DNA of 12,843 nt, taken from Pseudomonadota bacterium. Its GTDB lineage: Bacteria > Pseudomonadota > Gammaproteobacteria > Burkholderiales > Burkholderiaceae_F. The stretch lies in assembly GCA_023443095.1 (NCBI GenBank), contig JAEZVV010000072.1, positions 1-12,843 on the forward strand, read 5' to 3'. The notes beneath the pieces are model-generated. The model was not told the origin of the DNA and did no database searches. It was given only the letters and a program-made list of their open reading frames with translations. Made by a program: the position numbers and the translations under genes. Positions 5,514-12,663 of the stretch are shown here, piece by piece. Within the stretch, counting starts at the first letter, position 1; each line of letters begins with the position of its first letter.

Positions 5514-7271
5514 ATGCGAATCCGTAGCTTCACAGTGCAGAACCAGCGGGCTGTGCGACTTGCGGCCTGCGACAACGTGCCAGGCATCATGGTCATCACT
5601 GGTCCCAATGGCTGCGGCAAGTCGACGCTTCTGAACGCACTCAGAAGCGCTGGGGAAGGAGCTGGCCGCACGATGTACGTTGGTCCACATCGGACGAGCC
5701 GGCGACAGCAGGTTCGAATGCGATTCCTTGGTCAACAACGAATCGAGATGGGCTCCGTGCTTTCGGCGAACAATTTGCCGGGCTTTGAAGGTATGCATTT
5801 CCCGTCTACCGACAGAGACGCTTGGAACTTTGACGAAGCCCAGAGCTTCCTGAAGTACAGCCTCTGTCAGATTGAGCTCGAACGTCAGAACGCGATCACA
5901 AGTCGGTTTGACGAAGCTGGCTCCGTACGCCGCGAGGACATGCCAGACGTCTGGGCTCCGCTCAGAGAGTTGGCGCACAACCTACTTCCTCACCTCCGCT
6001 TTCACCGAATTGACTTGACCAATCGCGACCAGGTCCAGTGCCTGTGGAACGTCCACAGCAAGGACACTCCGGTCGACATTGATGATCTCAGCTCTGGCGA
6101 GAAGGCAATCATTCAGCTGTTCTTCCCACTAGTCGAACACCGCGTGAATCAGAACCTTGCGAAGATGCGCGGAACAGAGGCGGCGCCTCAACCGGGGGCA
6201 GTCACCGTCCTAATGGACGAGCCAGAGCTCCATTTGCACCCGAACCTACAGGCCAAGATTCTCGATTACATGCGCGGACTCGCAGTTCGCGAAGGTGTGC
6301 AGTTCATCCTCGCGACTCACTCACCTTCGATGGTTGAACATGCTTCAAATGAAGAGCTATATCTTCTTCGGCCGGCTGAACTGATCGAGCACAACACGAA
6401 CCAACTCGTTCGCATAGCCGACAGCGAAGAGCGCCTTGGGGCCATCAGAGCCCTCTTTGGTTCGACTTCAAATGTAACTGCGCTTCGCACAGTACTGGTC
6501 GTTGAAGGAAAGAGCGCCGACAAGTCCAGCCGCAGACCGTCGGACGCGAAGATATATGGGTTCCTTAGTGATCGTTTCGGGCAGCTCACGGTTATTTCCG
6601 GTGGCGGCAAATCAGAGTGCAAGGCGCTTGTGCGCGCGCTAAACGAGTGCCTGCCCACCCTTGCTAGCAATTTGAAGGCAACGGCCCTGCTCGACCGCGA
6701 TACTCTCGAAGAGTCGCCGACACAGCCTGATCAGGTTTGGCTACCTGTTTCGATGATCGAGAATCTTCTCGTAGATCCGGAGGCGATTTTTCGCGCGATC
6801 GAGACTGTCCGACACAAGACGGTGTTTCAGACTCCTACCGATGTTGCGGTCGCGCTCGATCAAGTGCTTCTTTCGCTTCAAGATCACGAGCTCAGTCGCA
6901 GAGTCAAAGCCGCCGTAGACGCTCGTACGTTTCGGCTAAACGATCCAGTTGAGACAGCACGAGAACAGGTTGAAAGGTTTGCTAGCGCGCTTCTCACCGA
7001 ATTGTCTGAGGAAAAATTTTCTTGCATACGGGCCGAGGCGGCGACGAAGGTCGCTGGGCTAGCCGCCGCTCAGAAGCGGCGAGAAATGTTCGACGGCAAA
7101 CGCGTCCTCGATGAGCTATTTCGGGCTCACATTCACGCAACCGGGATGTCCAGAGAGATCTTCGTCTACCTTTGCGCGAAGGAAGCCGCCTCAAGAACGT
7201 CCGTTGCCAACTTTGTGGAAGCATTATTTACAGCCATCGGCATCGGCTCCGCAGAGACCAGTGCGGCATAA
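5514..7271 (+). CDS. AAA (ABC-type) ATPase fused to TOPRIM domain, OLD / DUF4435 (PARIS-like) family; probable anti-phage protein
   Basis: A 585-residue two-domain protein. The N-terminal ATPase shows Walker A GPNGCGKST (30-38), an ABC signature LSSGEKAI (192-199), Walker B VLMDEPELHLHP (232-243, Asp235-Glu236) and the switch His in ATHSP (267-271). This is the AAA15/AAA21 type of OLD and related proteins. A TOPRIM-like domain follows: VLVVEGK (327-333, Glu331), SGGGKSE (362-368), LLDRD (392-396, Asp394 and Asp396) and SMIENLL (413-419). The EG...DRD...IEN order looks more like DUF4435 (AriB of PARIS) than classical OLD. A helical tail ends near 580. The ATG is fixed by an in-frame TAG at 5505-5507, and no good ribosome site is seen. 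Sampled lines are about 53-55% GC against about 68% in neighbours, suggesting acquisition. No GajB-type helicase, reverse transcriptase or methylase is adjacent, so it may act alone. The domain calls are strong; the defence role and named system are inferred. Confidence 0.85.
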   Translation: MRIRSFTVQNQRAVRLAACDNVPGIMVITGPNGCGKSTLLNALRSAGEGAGRTMYVGPHRTSRRQQVRMRFLGQQRIEMGSVLSANNLPGFEGMHFPSTDRDAWNFDEAQSFLKYSLCQIELERQNAITSRFDEAGSVRREDMPDVWAPLRELAHNLLPHLRFHRIDLTNRDQVQCLWNVHSKDTPVDIDDLSSGEKAIIQLFFPLVEHRVNQNLAKMRGTEAAPQPGAVTVLMDEPELHLHPNLQAKILDYMRGLAVREGVQFILATHSPSMVEHASNEELYLLRPAELIEHNTNQLVRIADSEERLGAIRALFGSTSNVTALRTVLVVEGKSADKSSRRPSDAKIYGFLSDRFGQLTVISGGGKSECKALVRALNECLPTLASNLKATALLDRDTLEESPTQPDQVWLPVSMIENLLVDPEAIFRAIETVRHKTVFQTPTDVAVALDQVLLSLQDHELSRRVKAAVDARTFRLNDPVETAREQVERFASALLTELSEEKFSCIRAEAATKVAGLAAAQKRREMFDGKRVLDELFRAHIHATGMSREIFVYLCAKEAASRTSVANFVEALFTAIGIGSAETSAA

Positions 7272-7634
7272 CTCTTCTCTGGAGCGGAACCTCCAAAAGC
7301 ATGGTGCTATGTCCATCAGCTCGAACTTTGTTTGCCTGGCTTCGGCAAGCCCGTCGCGGTAGTGATTAGTTCCGCAAAAGGTCGGTAACGATCAGCGCCC
7401 GCCAAGGGTCGAAGGAGCGCCGCGCTTCACTTCGCCCCTTGCGCAGACAAGCAATCGGAGGGGAGTCCGTCAGGGTGCAGTCATTGATCCCGGCGGCCCA
7501 AGACTCTGCTTGCCTGTTCACGACCTCAATGAGGTATATCCAAAGCTCCACGCTCGGAGCAGATGAGTCGGCCGCGAACATTCACGCGCGGCCCGGCTGG
7601 AGCACAATCCCCTCTGGACTCGACGGTGGTAAGG
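7272..7634 (+). other. About 360 bases between the ATPase gene and the asmA-like gene
   Basis: No recognisable gene is present. A 71-codon frame on the minus strand (7581 down to 7366) gives a fairly protein-like translation containing SPPIACLRKGRSEARRSF, but I know no family for it, it lacks a clear ribosome site, and it could equally be repeat-derived or decayed sequence. A weak stem TTGCC/GGCAA around a 7-base loop (7338-7354) lacks a T-tract, so no clear terminator for the ATPase gene is seen. The right edge of the low-GC segment falls somewhere near 7590-7630, just before the asmA-like start. Confidence 0.4.
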
Positions 7635-9770
7635 ATGCGGAAAATTTGGTGGACTCTTGGCGGGCTCGCCGCCCTGGCGCTGGCGGGGGTGGTGGCGTTC
7701 TATCTGTTGGTCGATGCCGAAGCGCTCAAGCCCCGCTTGATCCAGACGGTGCAAGAGCGTTACCAGCGCGAGCTGAGTTTTGACGGCCCTCTGGGACTGA
7801 GTCTGTTCCCGCGCATCGGCCTGACCCTGCCCGCGACCACGCTCAGCCAGCGCGGCAGCTCCGAGCCTTTTGCCCATCTCGATTCGGCGCGGGTATCGGT
7901 CGCCCTGCTGCCGCTGCTGCGCGGCAAGCTCGAAGTCGGCACCATCACCGTCGACGGACTCCAGGCCACCCTGGTTCGGGGGCGCGACGGCAAGACCAAT
8001 ATCGACGACCTGCTCGGCGCCGCCCCTGCCACGCCGACGCCGACGCCGGCCCCGCCCTCGTCCGGCCCCGCCGTGGCGCCGGCCGATTTCGAGCTGGGCG
8101 GGCTCAAGCTCAACCGCGCCGAACTCACGCTGAACGACCTCAAGGACGACAAACTCGTCCGCCTGAGCCAGTTGAATCTCAGCACCGGCCGCATCGCTCC
8201 GCGCACCGAAACCGAGCTTGAGCTTTCGACCCACTACTCGCTCAAGCAACCCGCCCTCCAAGGCCAGCTGAAAGCCAGCGCCGAACTCAAGCTCGACCTG
8301 CCGGCCGCCAGTTATGGCCTCAGCCGCTTGACCGCAAGCAGCAGCGGAACGCTGGCCGGCGATAGCTTCGAGCTCAAGCTCGACGCGCCGCAGCTCGAAC
8401 TCAGCCCGACCGCGGCCAAGGCAAAAACCGCCACGTTCAGCGCCCGGCTGGCGGGCGCCAGCAGCCTCGACCTCAAGCTGGTGCTCGAAGGCCTGGCCGG
8501 CAATAACGCAGCCCTCACGGCAAACCAGATCGAACTCGCGGCCACGCAGAAACAAGGCGCGCGCAGCCTGGTCGCCCAGCTCGCCGGGCCGGCCCAGGCC
8601 AGCCTCGCGACCCGCTCGCTCGAGCTGCCGCAGCTCAAGGGTCAGCTCGACCTCACCGACCCCGCCCTGCCGGGAGGAAAACTCGCCGCGCCGCTGGCGG
8701 GAAACCTGACCATAGACGGCGCCAAGGAAACGGCGCGCCTCAAGCTCGACACCCGCATCGACGGCGGCGCGGTCGCGCTCAAGGCCGATCTGAACGGCTT
8801 TTCCCAACCCGCGATCCGCTTCGATCTGGACGCCGCGAAACTCGACCTCGACCACTGGCTGCCGCCTTCGGCTCCCCCCGCGGCGAAGCCGCAGGCCGCG
8901 CTCGAGCTGATCGGCACGGCCCACGCCGCGGCACCGACCGCCGGCCAGATCGATCTCGGCTTCCTCAAGCGGCTGCGTCTCGACGGCCAGGTGAGGGTCG
9001 AAGCGCTGAACGCGCGCGACATCAAGGCGAGCCAGGTCCAGGTCGGGCTGGCGGCGCGCGGCGGCCGGCTCAACGCGGCGCCGATCAACGCCAGGCTGTA
9101 TGGCGGCACACTCGCGGGCAGCGCCTGGGTGCAGTCGGACAACCGCCTCGGCACCAGCTTGCAGTTGAACGGAGTCCAGCTCGCGCCGCTGCTGCGCGAT
9201 GCCGGCTTTAAGGACAAGCTCGAAGGCCGCGCCACGATCCGCACCGAGCTCTCGGCGGGCGGAGCCAACCAGCGCGCGCTGCTGCAGTCGCTGGCCGGCA
9301 ATCTGGCGGCGCGGATCGACCAGGGCGCCCTGCGCGGCATCAACCTCGAGCGCATCCTGACCCAGGCCCGCGGCCGCCAGCTCGGCAGCCAGACCGAACG
9401 CAGCAACGAGGCCGAAAAAACCGAGTTCAGCGAACTCTCGGCGAGTTTTGTGATTGCCCAGGGCATCGCCCGCAACCAGGATTTGAAGGCGGTCTCCGCC
9501 GTCCTGCGAGTGAGCGGTGCCGGCGCGATCGACCTGCCCGCCGCCAGCATCGATTACACGCTGCGCGCGGCGCTCGCCTCGAACGCCCAGCGCCAGGCCA
9601 CACTCACCGTGCCGGTGAAACTGAGCGGCCCGCTCGCCGACATCCACTACACGATCGACTGGGCGGCGGTAGCCGCCGATTCGATCAAGCAACAGCTCGA
9701 GCGCCGGCTTGCACCGGGCAGCAGCGGCGAGAACCCGCTCGACGCCCTCAAGCAGCTGTTCAAGCGATAA
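7635..9770 (+). CDS. AsmA family envelope protein
   Basis: A 711-residue protein. It probably sits in the inner membrane with a large periplasmic body. AsmA-like (VPS13/chorein-like) proteins are linked to phospholipid transport to the outer membrane and envelope homeostasis. One N-terminal membrane segment spans residues 6-25 after MRKIWW. The AsmA N-domain follows (FPRIGLTLPATTLS at 58-71, then SARVSVALLPLLRGKLEVG and GKTNIDDLLG at 119-128). Next come a Pro/Thr/Ala linker (129-150), a long stretch of beta-rich repeats alternating hydrophobic and polar residues, and an AsmA C-terminal region from about 437 to 640 with GGRLNAAP, ARLYGGTLAGSA and GALRGINLERIL. It ends ALKQLFKR, a familiar tail in the family. 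A frame extension to 7563 adds 24 polar residues ahead of the membrane segment. I prefer ATG 7635, though its ribosome site (GGTGG / AAGG) is not well spaced. Which AsmA paralogue this is cannot be told. Confidence 0.85.
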   Translation: MRKIWWTLGGLAALALAGVVAFYLLVDAEALKPRLIQTVQERYQRELSFDGPLGLSLFPRIGLTLPATTLSQRGSSEPFAHLDSARVSVALLPLLRGKLEVGTITVDGLQATLVRGRDGKTNIDDLLGAAPATPTPTPAPPSSGPAVAPADFELGGLKLNRAELTLNDLKDDKLVRLSQLNLSTGRIAPRTETELELSTHYSLKQPALQGQLKASAELKLDLPAASYGLSRLTASSSGTLAGDSFELKLDAPQLELSPTAAKAKTATFSARLAGASSLDLKLVLEGLAGNNAALTANQIELAATQKQGARSLVAQLAGPAQASLATRSLELPQLKGQLDLTDPALPGGKLAAPLAGNLTIDGAKETARLKLDTRIDGGAVALKADLNGFSQPAIRFDLDAAKLDLDHWLPPSAPPAAKPQAALELIGTAHAAAPTAGQIDLGFLKRLRLDGQVRVEALNARDIKASQVQVGLAARGGRLNAAPINARLYGGTLAGSAWVQSDNRLGTSLQLNGVQLAPLLRDAGFKDKLEGRATIRTELSAGGANQRALLQSLAGNLAARIDQGALRGINLERILTQARGRQLGSQTERSNEAEKTEFSELSASFVIAQGIARNQDLKAVSAVLRVSGAGAIDLPAASIDYTLRAALASNAQRQATLTVPVKLSGPLADIHYTIDWAAVAADSIKQQLERRLAPGSSGENPLDALKQLFKR

Positions 9771-9800
9771 ACGCCGCCCAAGCGCTCCGGCCCGAATCGA

Positions 9801-10595
9801 ATGCAACGCCGCCACCTGCTCGCCGCCCTGCTGGCCCTGCCGCTGGCGGCCCGATCGCAGTCGCTCGAGATCGTTGATCTGCGCCACCGCCCGGCCGAAG
9901 ACCTGCTGCCGCAGCTCGAACCCCTGCTCGCCCCGGGCGGCTCGATCTCGGGCCGCGGCTGGCAGCTCTTCGTACGCACCACGCCGGCCAACCTGGCCGA
10001 GCTGCGGCGGGTGCTCGCCTCGCTCGACGCACCGGCGCAGCAGCTGCTCATCACCGTGCGCCAGGACCGCGCCGGCACCATCAACCAGCAAGGCCTGGCG
10101 ACCGACGGCAGTCTGGTCGTGGGTTCGGGCGGCGTCGACGCGCGAGCCCGCCTCGACGCTCAGAACTCGCGCAGCCTAAGCGTGAGGGGCGGAGAGCAGA
10201 CTCTGCGGGTGAGCGAGAGCGGGCGCGCCTTGATCGCCCTGAGCACGGCGGTCCCGTTCCGCTTCCGCCAATGGACGCCGGGCCCCGGCGGCTGGACCGA
10301 GACGACCCACACCCGCTTCGTCGAGGCGGTGCGCGGCTTCGTCGTGGTGCCGAGGGTCCGCGGTGATCGGGTCTTGCTGGAGATTTCGCCCCAGGACGAA
10401 CAATTGGGCCGCCGCGGCAGCGTCGAGGGCATGAGGCTGGCGACGACGGTCGAAGGCCGGCTGGGCGAATGGATCGCTCTGGGCGGAACCGGCACCTATC
10501 GCCGCGACGACGACGGCACCGGCCTGTCTTCGTCGACTTCGGCCAGTTCGTCGTCGCGCGAGGTGTGGGTGAGAGTCGAGCCGGCGCCGCGTTGA
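9801..10595 (+). CDS. Small exported protein with secretin short N-domain (NolW/STN-like)
   Basis: A 264-residue protein, probably periplasmic or outer-membrane associated. MQRRHLLAALLALPLAARSQ is a signal peptide, and its RR-x-L-L start is reminiscent of a Tat signal. Residues about 22-86 (IVDLRHRPAEDLLPQLEPLL ... ELRRVLASLDAPAQQLLITV) match the pattern of the short N-domain of type II/III secretins, where such modules form ring contacts. The rest (90-235) appears beta-rich and resembles the region after this domain in secretin-like proteins, but no secretin beta-barrel follows. The C-terminus has a Ser/Thr-rich stretch (about 242-254) before REVWVRVEP. It lies 30 bases after the asmA-like gene on the same strand, so the two are probably co-transcribed. 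No clear ribosome site precedes ATG 9801. The function of stand-alone versions is not known to me. Confidence 0.75.
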   Translation: MQRRHLLAALLALPLAARSQSLEIVDLRHRPAEDLLPQLEPLLAPGGSISGRGWQLFVRTTPANLAELRRVLASLDAPAQQLLITVRQDRAGTINQQGLATDGSLVVGSGGVDARARLDAQNSRSLSVRGGEQTLRVSESGRALIALSTAVPFRFRQWTPGPGGWTETTHTRFVEAVRGFVVVPRVRGDRVLLEISPQDEQLGRRGSVEGMRLATTVEGRLGEWIALGGTGTYRRDDDGTGLSSSTSASSSSREVWVRVEPAPR

Positions 10596-10615
10596 GCCCG
10601 TCTTAGCGTGGTGAG

Positions 10616-11782
10616 CTAAGCGCCATAACTCAGCCGTCGCCACCAGGCCTCGAGCGGGCCCTGGTTCCGCACTTTCAGCCACGCCGCCGAAACCAGCCAC
10701 TGCACAAGCACGATAACCAGCCCCAGCACCGCGAGCTGCCAAGTGTTCATCCAGGCTCCCCAGCCCAGCCCCCAGCCCGACAGCAAAGCGCCCATGGCCA
10801 CCGACTGCAGCAGGTAGTTGGTAAGCGGCATCCGCCCGGCCGGCGCCAGGGCCGCGACGACCCAAGACGGCGCATGGGTGAGAAACATCGCCACGTAGGC
10901 GAAAGACAAAGCCGGCACCAGGGCCAGGGGCAGGCCACGCAGAGGATCGGCCGGCATGCCGGGGCCGGCCAGCGCATCCCCCGTGACCATCCAGGCCGAA
11001 ACCAGGGAAGCTGGCAGCCCCACCGCCAAACCGCCCCAGAGCATGCGGCGCCAAACCGTGGAGTGAGCCGCGAGCGACAGCCAGCCGGCGCGCTGCGCGT
11101 AAAGTCCGGTGAGCATCAGCGCCAGAGTGGCGATCCACTGGCCGCCGAGCCAGACCGACAGGACCAGCATCAGGAAGTCGAGCGCGCGTGTGTGCAGCTG
11201 CTCGAGGTAGCCCGCCGTCGTGTAAATATGGAAGGACGCCAGCATCGCCTGCGCCTGCTCCTCGTCGGGCGCAGCGGGACCGAAGACCAGCATCGACAAC
11301 GCCGCCAGCAGTACCGTTGTCGCCAGAGCAAACAACCACCAGCGCCGGACCGAGAGCGCCAGCTGCTCGGGGCTGGAGCGCGCGTGGCGCAGCAGAAGGA
11401 AGCCGAGCAGGGCGTACAGATTGGTGATGTCGCCGTAATACAGCAGCAGGCCGTGAGCCAGGCCGAACACCAGCAGGAAGGAAAAGCGCCGCCGCATCAC
11501 GGCCGGTGCATCAAGCCCCTTCGCCTCGAGCTTGTCCCACAGGAAACCGAAACCCGCGCCGAACAGCAGGGCGAAGATCGGCATGAACTTGTATTCGACC
11601 AGCAAGCCGAGCAGGAAATAGACGAGCAGGTCGGCCAAGCCGGCATCGGGCGCGAGGTAGCCGAGCGGGTTGCCCGCGCTCCACACGAAGGACTGGATGT
11701 TGACCTGAAGGATGCCGGCGAGAGCGAGCGCCCGTAAGGCGTCGAGGCGGGAATCGCGCGGCGACTCGGACCGCTGGTTCAT
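10616..11782 (-). CDS. DUF418 / YeiB-like multi-spanning membrane protein
   Basis: A 388-residue polytopic inner-membrane protein. RLDALRALALAGILQVNI (residues 12-29) opens with the basic-then-hydrophobic pattern typical of YeiB-like proteins. Many hydrophobic segments follow, for example around 48-62, 100-135, 149-168, 205-225 and 246-265. The DUF418 region ends the protein with APAGRMPLTNYLLQS (about 313-327) and GPLEAWWRRLSYG (375-387). The family has no firmly established biochemical role; transport has been suggested. The ATG at 11782 lies 25 bases after the ferredoxin stop with no good ribosome site, so it probably depends on the upstream operon. Its stop (TAG, 10618-10616) faces the stop of the secretin-like gene 20 bases away, and no clear bidirectional terminator is seen between them. 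Confidence 0.85.
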   Translation of the reverse strand: MNQRSESPRDSRLDALRALALAGILQVNIQSFVWSAGNPLGYLAPDAGLADLLVYFLLGLLVEYKFMPIFALLFGAGFGFLWDKLEAKGLDAPAVMRRRFSFLLVFGLAHGLLLYYGDITNLYALLGFLLLRHARSSPEQLALSVRRWWLFALATTVLLAALSMLVFGPAAPDEEQAQAMLASFHIYTTAGYLEQLHTRALDFLMLVLSVWLGGQWIATLALMLTGLYAQRAGWLSLAAHSTVWRRMLWGGLAVGLPASLVSAWMVTGDALAGPGMPADPLRGLPLALVPALSFAYVAMFLTHAPSWVVAALAPAGRMPLTNYLLQSVAMGALLSGWGLGWGAWMNTWQLAVLGLVIVLVQWLVSAAWLKVRNQGPLEAWWRRLSYGA

Positions 11783-11807
11783 GCCCGGGTTGGCTGGCAG
11801 GAGCGGC

Positions 11808-12083
11808 TCACGCCGCCTTGCTCGACGCGGCCGCGAGTTTCTCCTGCAGCCGGCGGTATTTTTCCATCAGCTCGTCGCGGCTTTCCACCCAGGCGGGGTT
11901 GAGCGGGATGCAGTCGACCGGGCAGAGCGCCCGGCACTGCGGCTCGTTGAAGTGGCCGACGCATTCGGTGCATTTGGCCGGGTCGATGTCGTAGTGCTCC
12001 TCACCCAGGGCAATCGCGTCGTTCGGGCACTCGGGCTCGCACACGTCGCAATTGATGCATTCGTCGGTGATCAGAAGCGCCAC
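11808..12083 (-). CDS. Allochromatium-type 2[4Fe-4S] ferredoxin (YfhL-like)
   Basis: A 91-residue cytoplasmic electron carrier with two [4Fe-4S] clusters. It begins MALLITDECINCDVCEPECP, nearly the same as E. coli YfhL and Allochromatium vinosum ferredoxin. Cysteines are at 9, 12, 15, 19 and 38, 41, 50, 54, with a ninth at 58 in CPVDC as in the Allochromatium protein. The eight residues between Cys41 and Cys50 are the insertion typical of this class, which has very low reduction potentials. By family precedent Cys9/12/15/54 hold one cluster and Cys38/41/50/19 the other. The C-terminus is a charged helix (about 66-85). The start codon is GTG (12083-12081), not ATG. Its ribosome site overlaps the end of coaD, 9 bases upstream. 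The partner enzyme is not evident here. Confidence 0.95.
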   Translation of the reverse strand: MALLITDECINCDVCEPECPNDAIALGEEHYDIDPAKCTECVGHFNEPQCRALCPVDCIPLNPAWVESRDELMEKYRRLQEKLAAASSKAA

Positions 12084-12090
12084 GTCAAAA

Positions 12091-12094
12091 CCTC
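12091..12094 (-). promoter_or_regulatory. Ribosome binding site of the ferredoxin, overlapping the coaD stop
   Basis: On the minus strand GAGG (12094-12091) lies 7 bases before the GTG start and overlaps the coaD stop TGA (12095-12093). This supports the GTG start and suggests that ribosomes finishing coaD help begin ferredoxin translation. Confidence 0.65.
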
Positions 12095-12593
12095 AATCCT
12101 TGAACGGTCCGCCCATGGCCTCGACCTTGAGCTTGAGCCAGCGCTCGACCGAGGGGAAAACGAACTTGCTGACGTCGCCGCCCATCACGGCGATTTCGCG
12201 AACGATGGTGCCGCTGATGAACTGGTACTGGTCGCTCGGCGTCAGGAACATGGTTTCGACATCGGGCAGCAGGTAACGGTTCATGCCGGCCATCTGGAAC
12301 TCGTACTCGAAATCACTGACGGCGCGCAGGCCGCGCACGATCACGCGGGCGTTCTGCTCGCGCACGAAGTCCTTCAGCAGGCCGCGGAAACCGGCGACTT
12401 CGACGTTGGGGTAATGCGACAGCACCTCGCGTGCGATGCCGATGCGTTCGTCGAGCGAGAAAAACGGCTTCTTGTTGCGGCTGTCGGCCACACCGACCAC
12501 CAGCTTGGAAAAAAGTCCCGAAGCCCGACGGACCAGATCCTCGTGCCCACGGGTGAGCGGATCGAAGGTTCCCGGGTAGACCGCTATGACCAT
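12093..12593 (-). CDS. coaD: Phosphopantetheine adenylyltransferase
   Basis: This cytoplasmic enzyme transfers AMP from ATP to 4'-phosphopantetheine, making dephospho-CoA, the penultimate step of coenzyme A synthesis. The 166-residue length is typical (E. coli 159). AVYPGTFDPLTRGHEDLV at residues 4-21 contains the nucleotidyltransferase (T/H)xGH signature (14-17). NKKPFFSLDER (40-50) carries the substrate-binding Lys, RGLRAVSDFEYEFQMAGMNR (87-106) is the family hallmark, and ISGTIVREIA (126-135) corresponds to the ISSxxVRE nucleotide loop, with Gly in place of a Ser. AGGAG at 12605-12601 lies 7 bases before the ATG. It follows rsmD by 70 bases and precedes the ferredoxin by 9 bases, a gene order common in betaproteobacteria. 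Confidence 0.97.
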   Translation of the reverse strand: MVIAVYPGTFDPLTRGHEDLVRRASGLFSKLVVGVADSRNKKPFFSLDERIGIAREVLSHYPNVEVAGFRGLLKDFVREQNARVIVRGLRAVSDFEYEFQMAGMNRYLLPDVETMFLTPSDQYQFISGTIVREIAVMGGDVSKFVFPSVERWLKLKVEAMGGPFKD

Positions 12594-12663
12594 CGCGCAA
12601 CTCCTGTGTACCGGCGGAGGTTATTGGTTTGTTGGGCGCCGCCGGGGCGCGCGGGGCGATTAT

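Noticed and set aside
4957..5634. A 225-codon frame on + that runs into the ATPase gene
   Set aside because: It overlaps the well-supported ATPase start region in another frame, is Arg/Ser-rich and has no recognisable domain.
5445..5978. A 177-codon minus-strand frame across the ATPase start
   Set aside because: It is antisense to the Walker A region of a clear ATPase, and no family pattern is visible.
5514..7271. Gabija system (GajA) as the name for the ATPase-TOPRIM protein
   Set aside because: Gabija needs a UvrD-like helicase (GajB) next to GajA. The genes downstream are an intergenic gap and an asmA-like gene, and the IEN motif fits DUF4435 better.
7563..7634. Longer asmA-like frame starting at 7563
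   Set aside because: It adds a polar, low-similarity stretch ahead of a canonical basic-then-hydrophobic N-terminus at 7635. A GTG at 7626 remains possible.
4896..7634. Attachment-site repeats or IS ends flanking the insert
   Set aside because: Comparing the two edges by eye gave only short GC-rich coincidences and no repeat long enough to support an att site or target duplication.
7518..10091. An 857-codon open frame on the minus strand
   Set aside because: It lies antisense to the asmA-like gene and its neighbour, which have clear domains. Its translation is Arg/Gly/Glu-rich with no motif, as expected opposite a high-GC gene.
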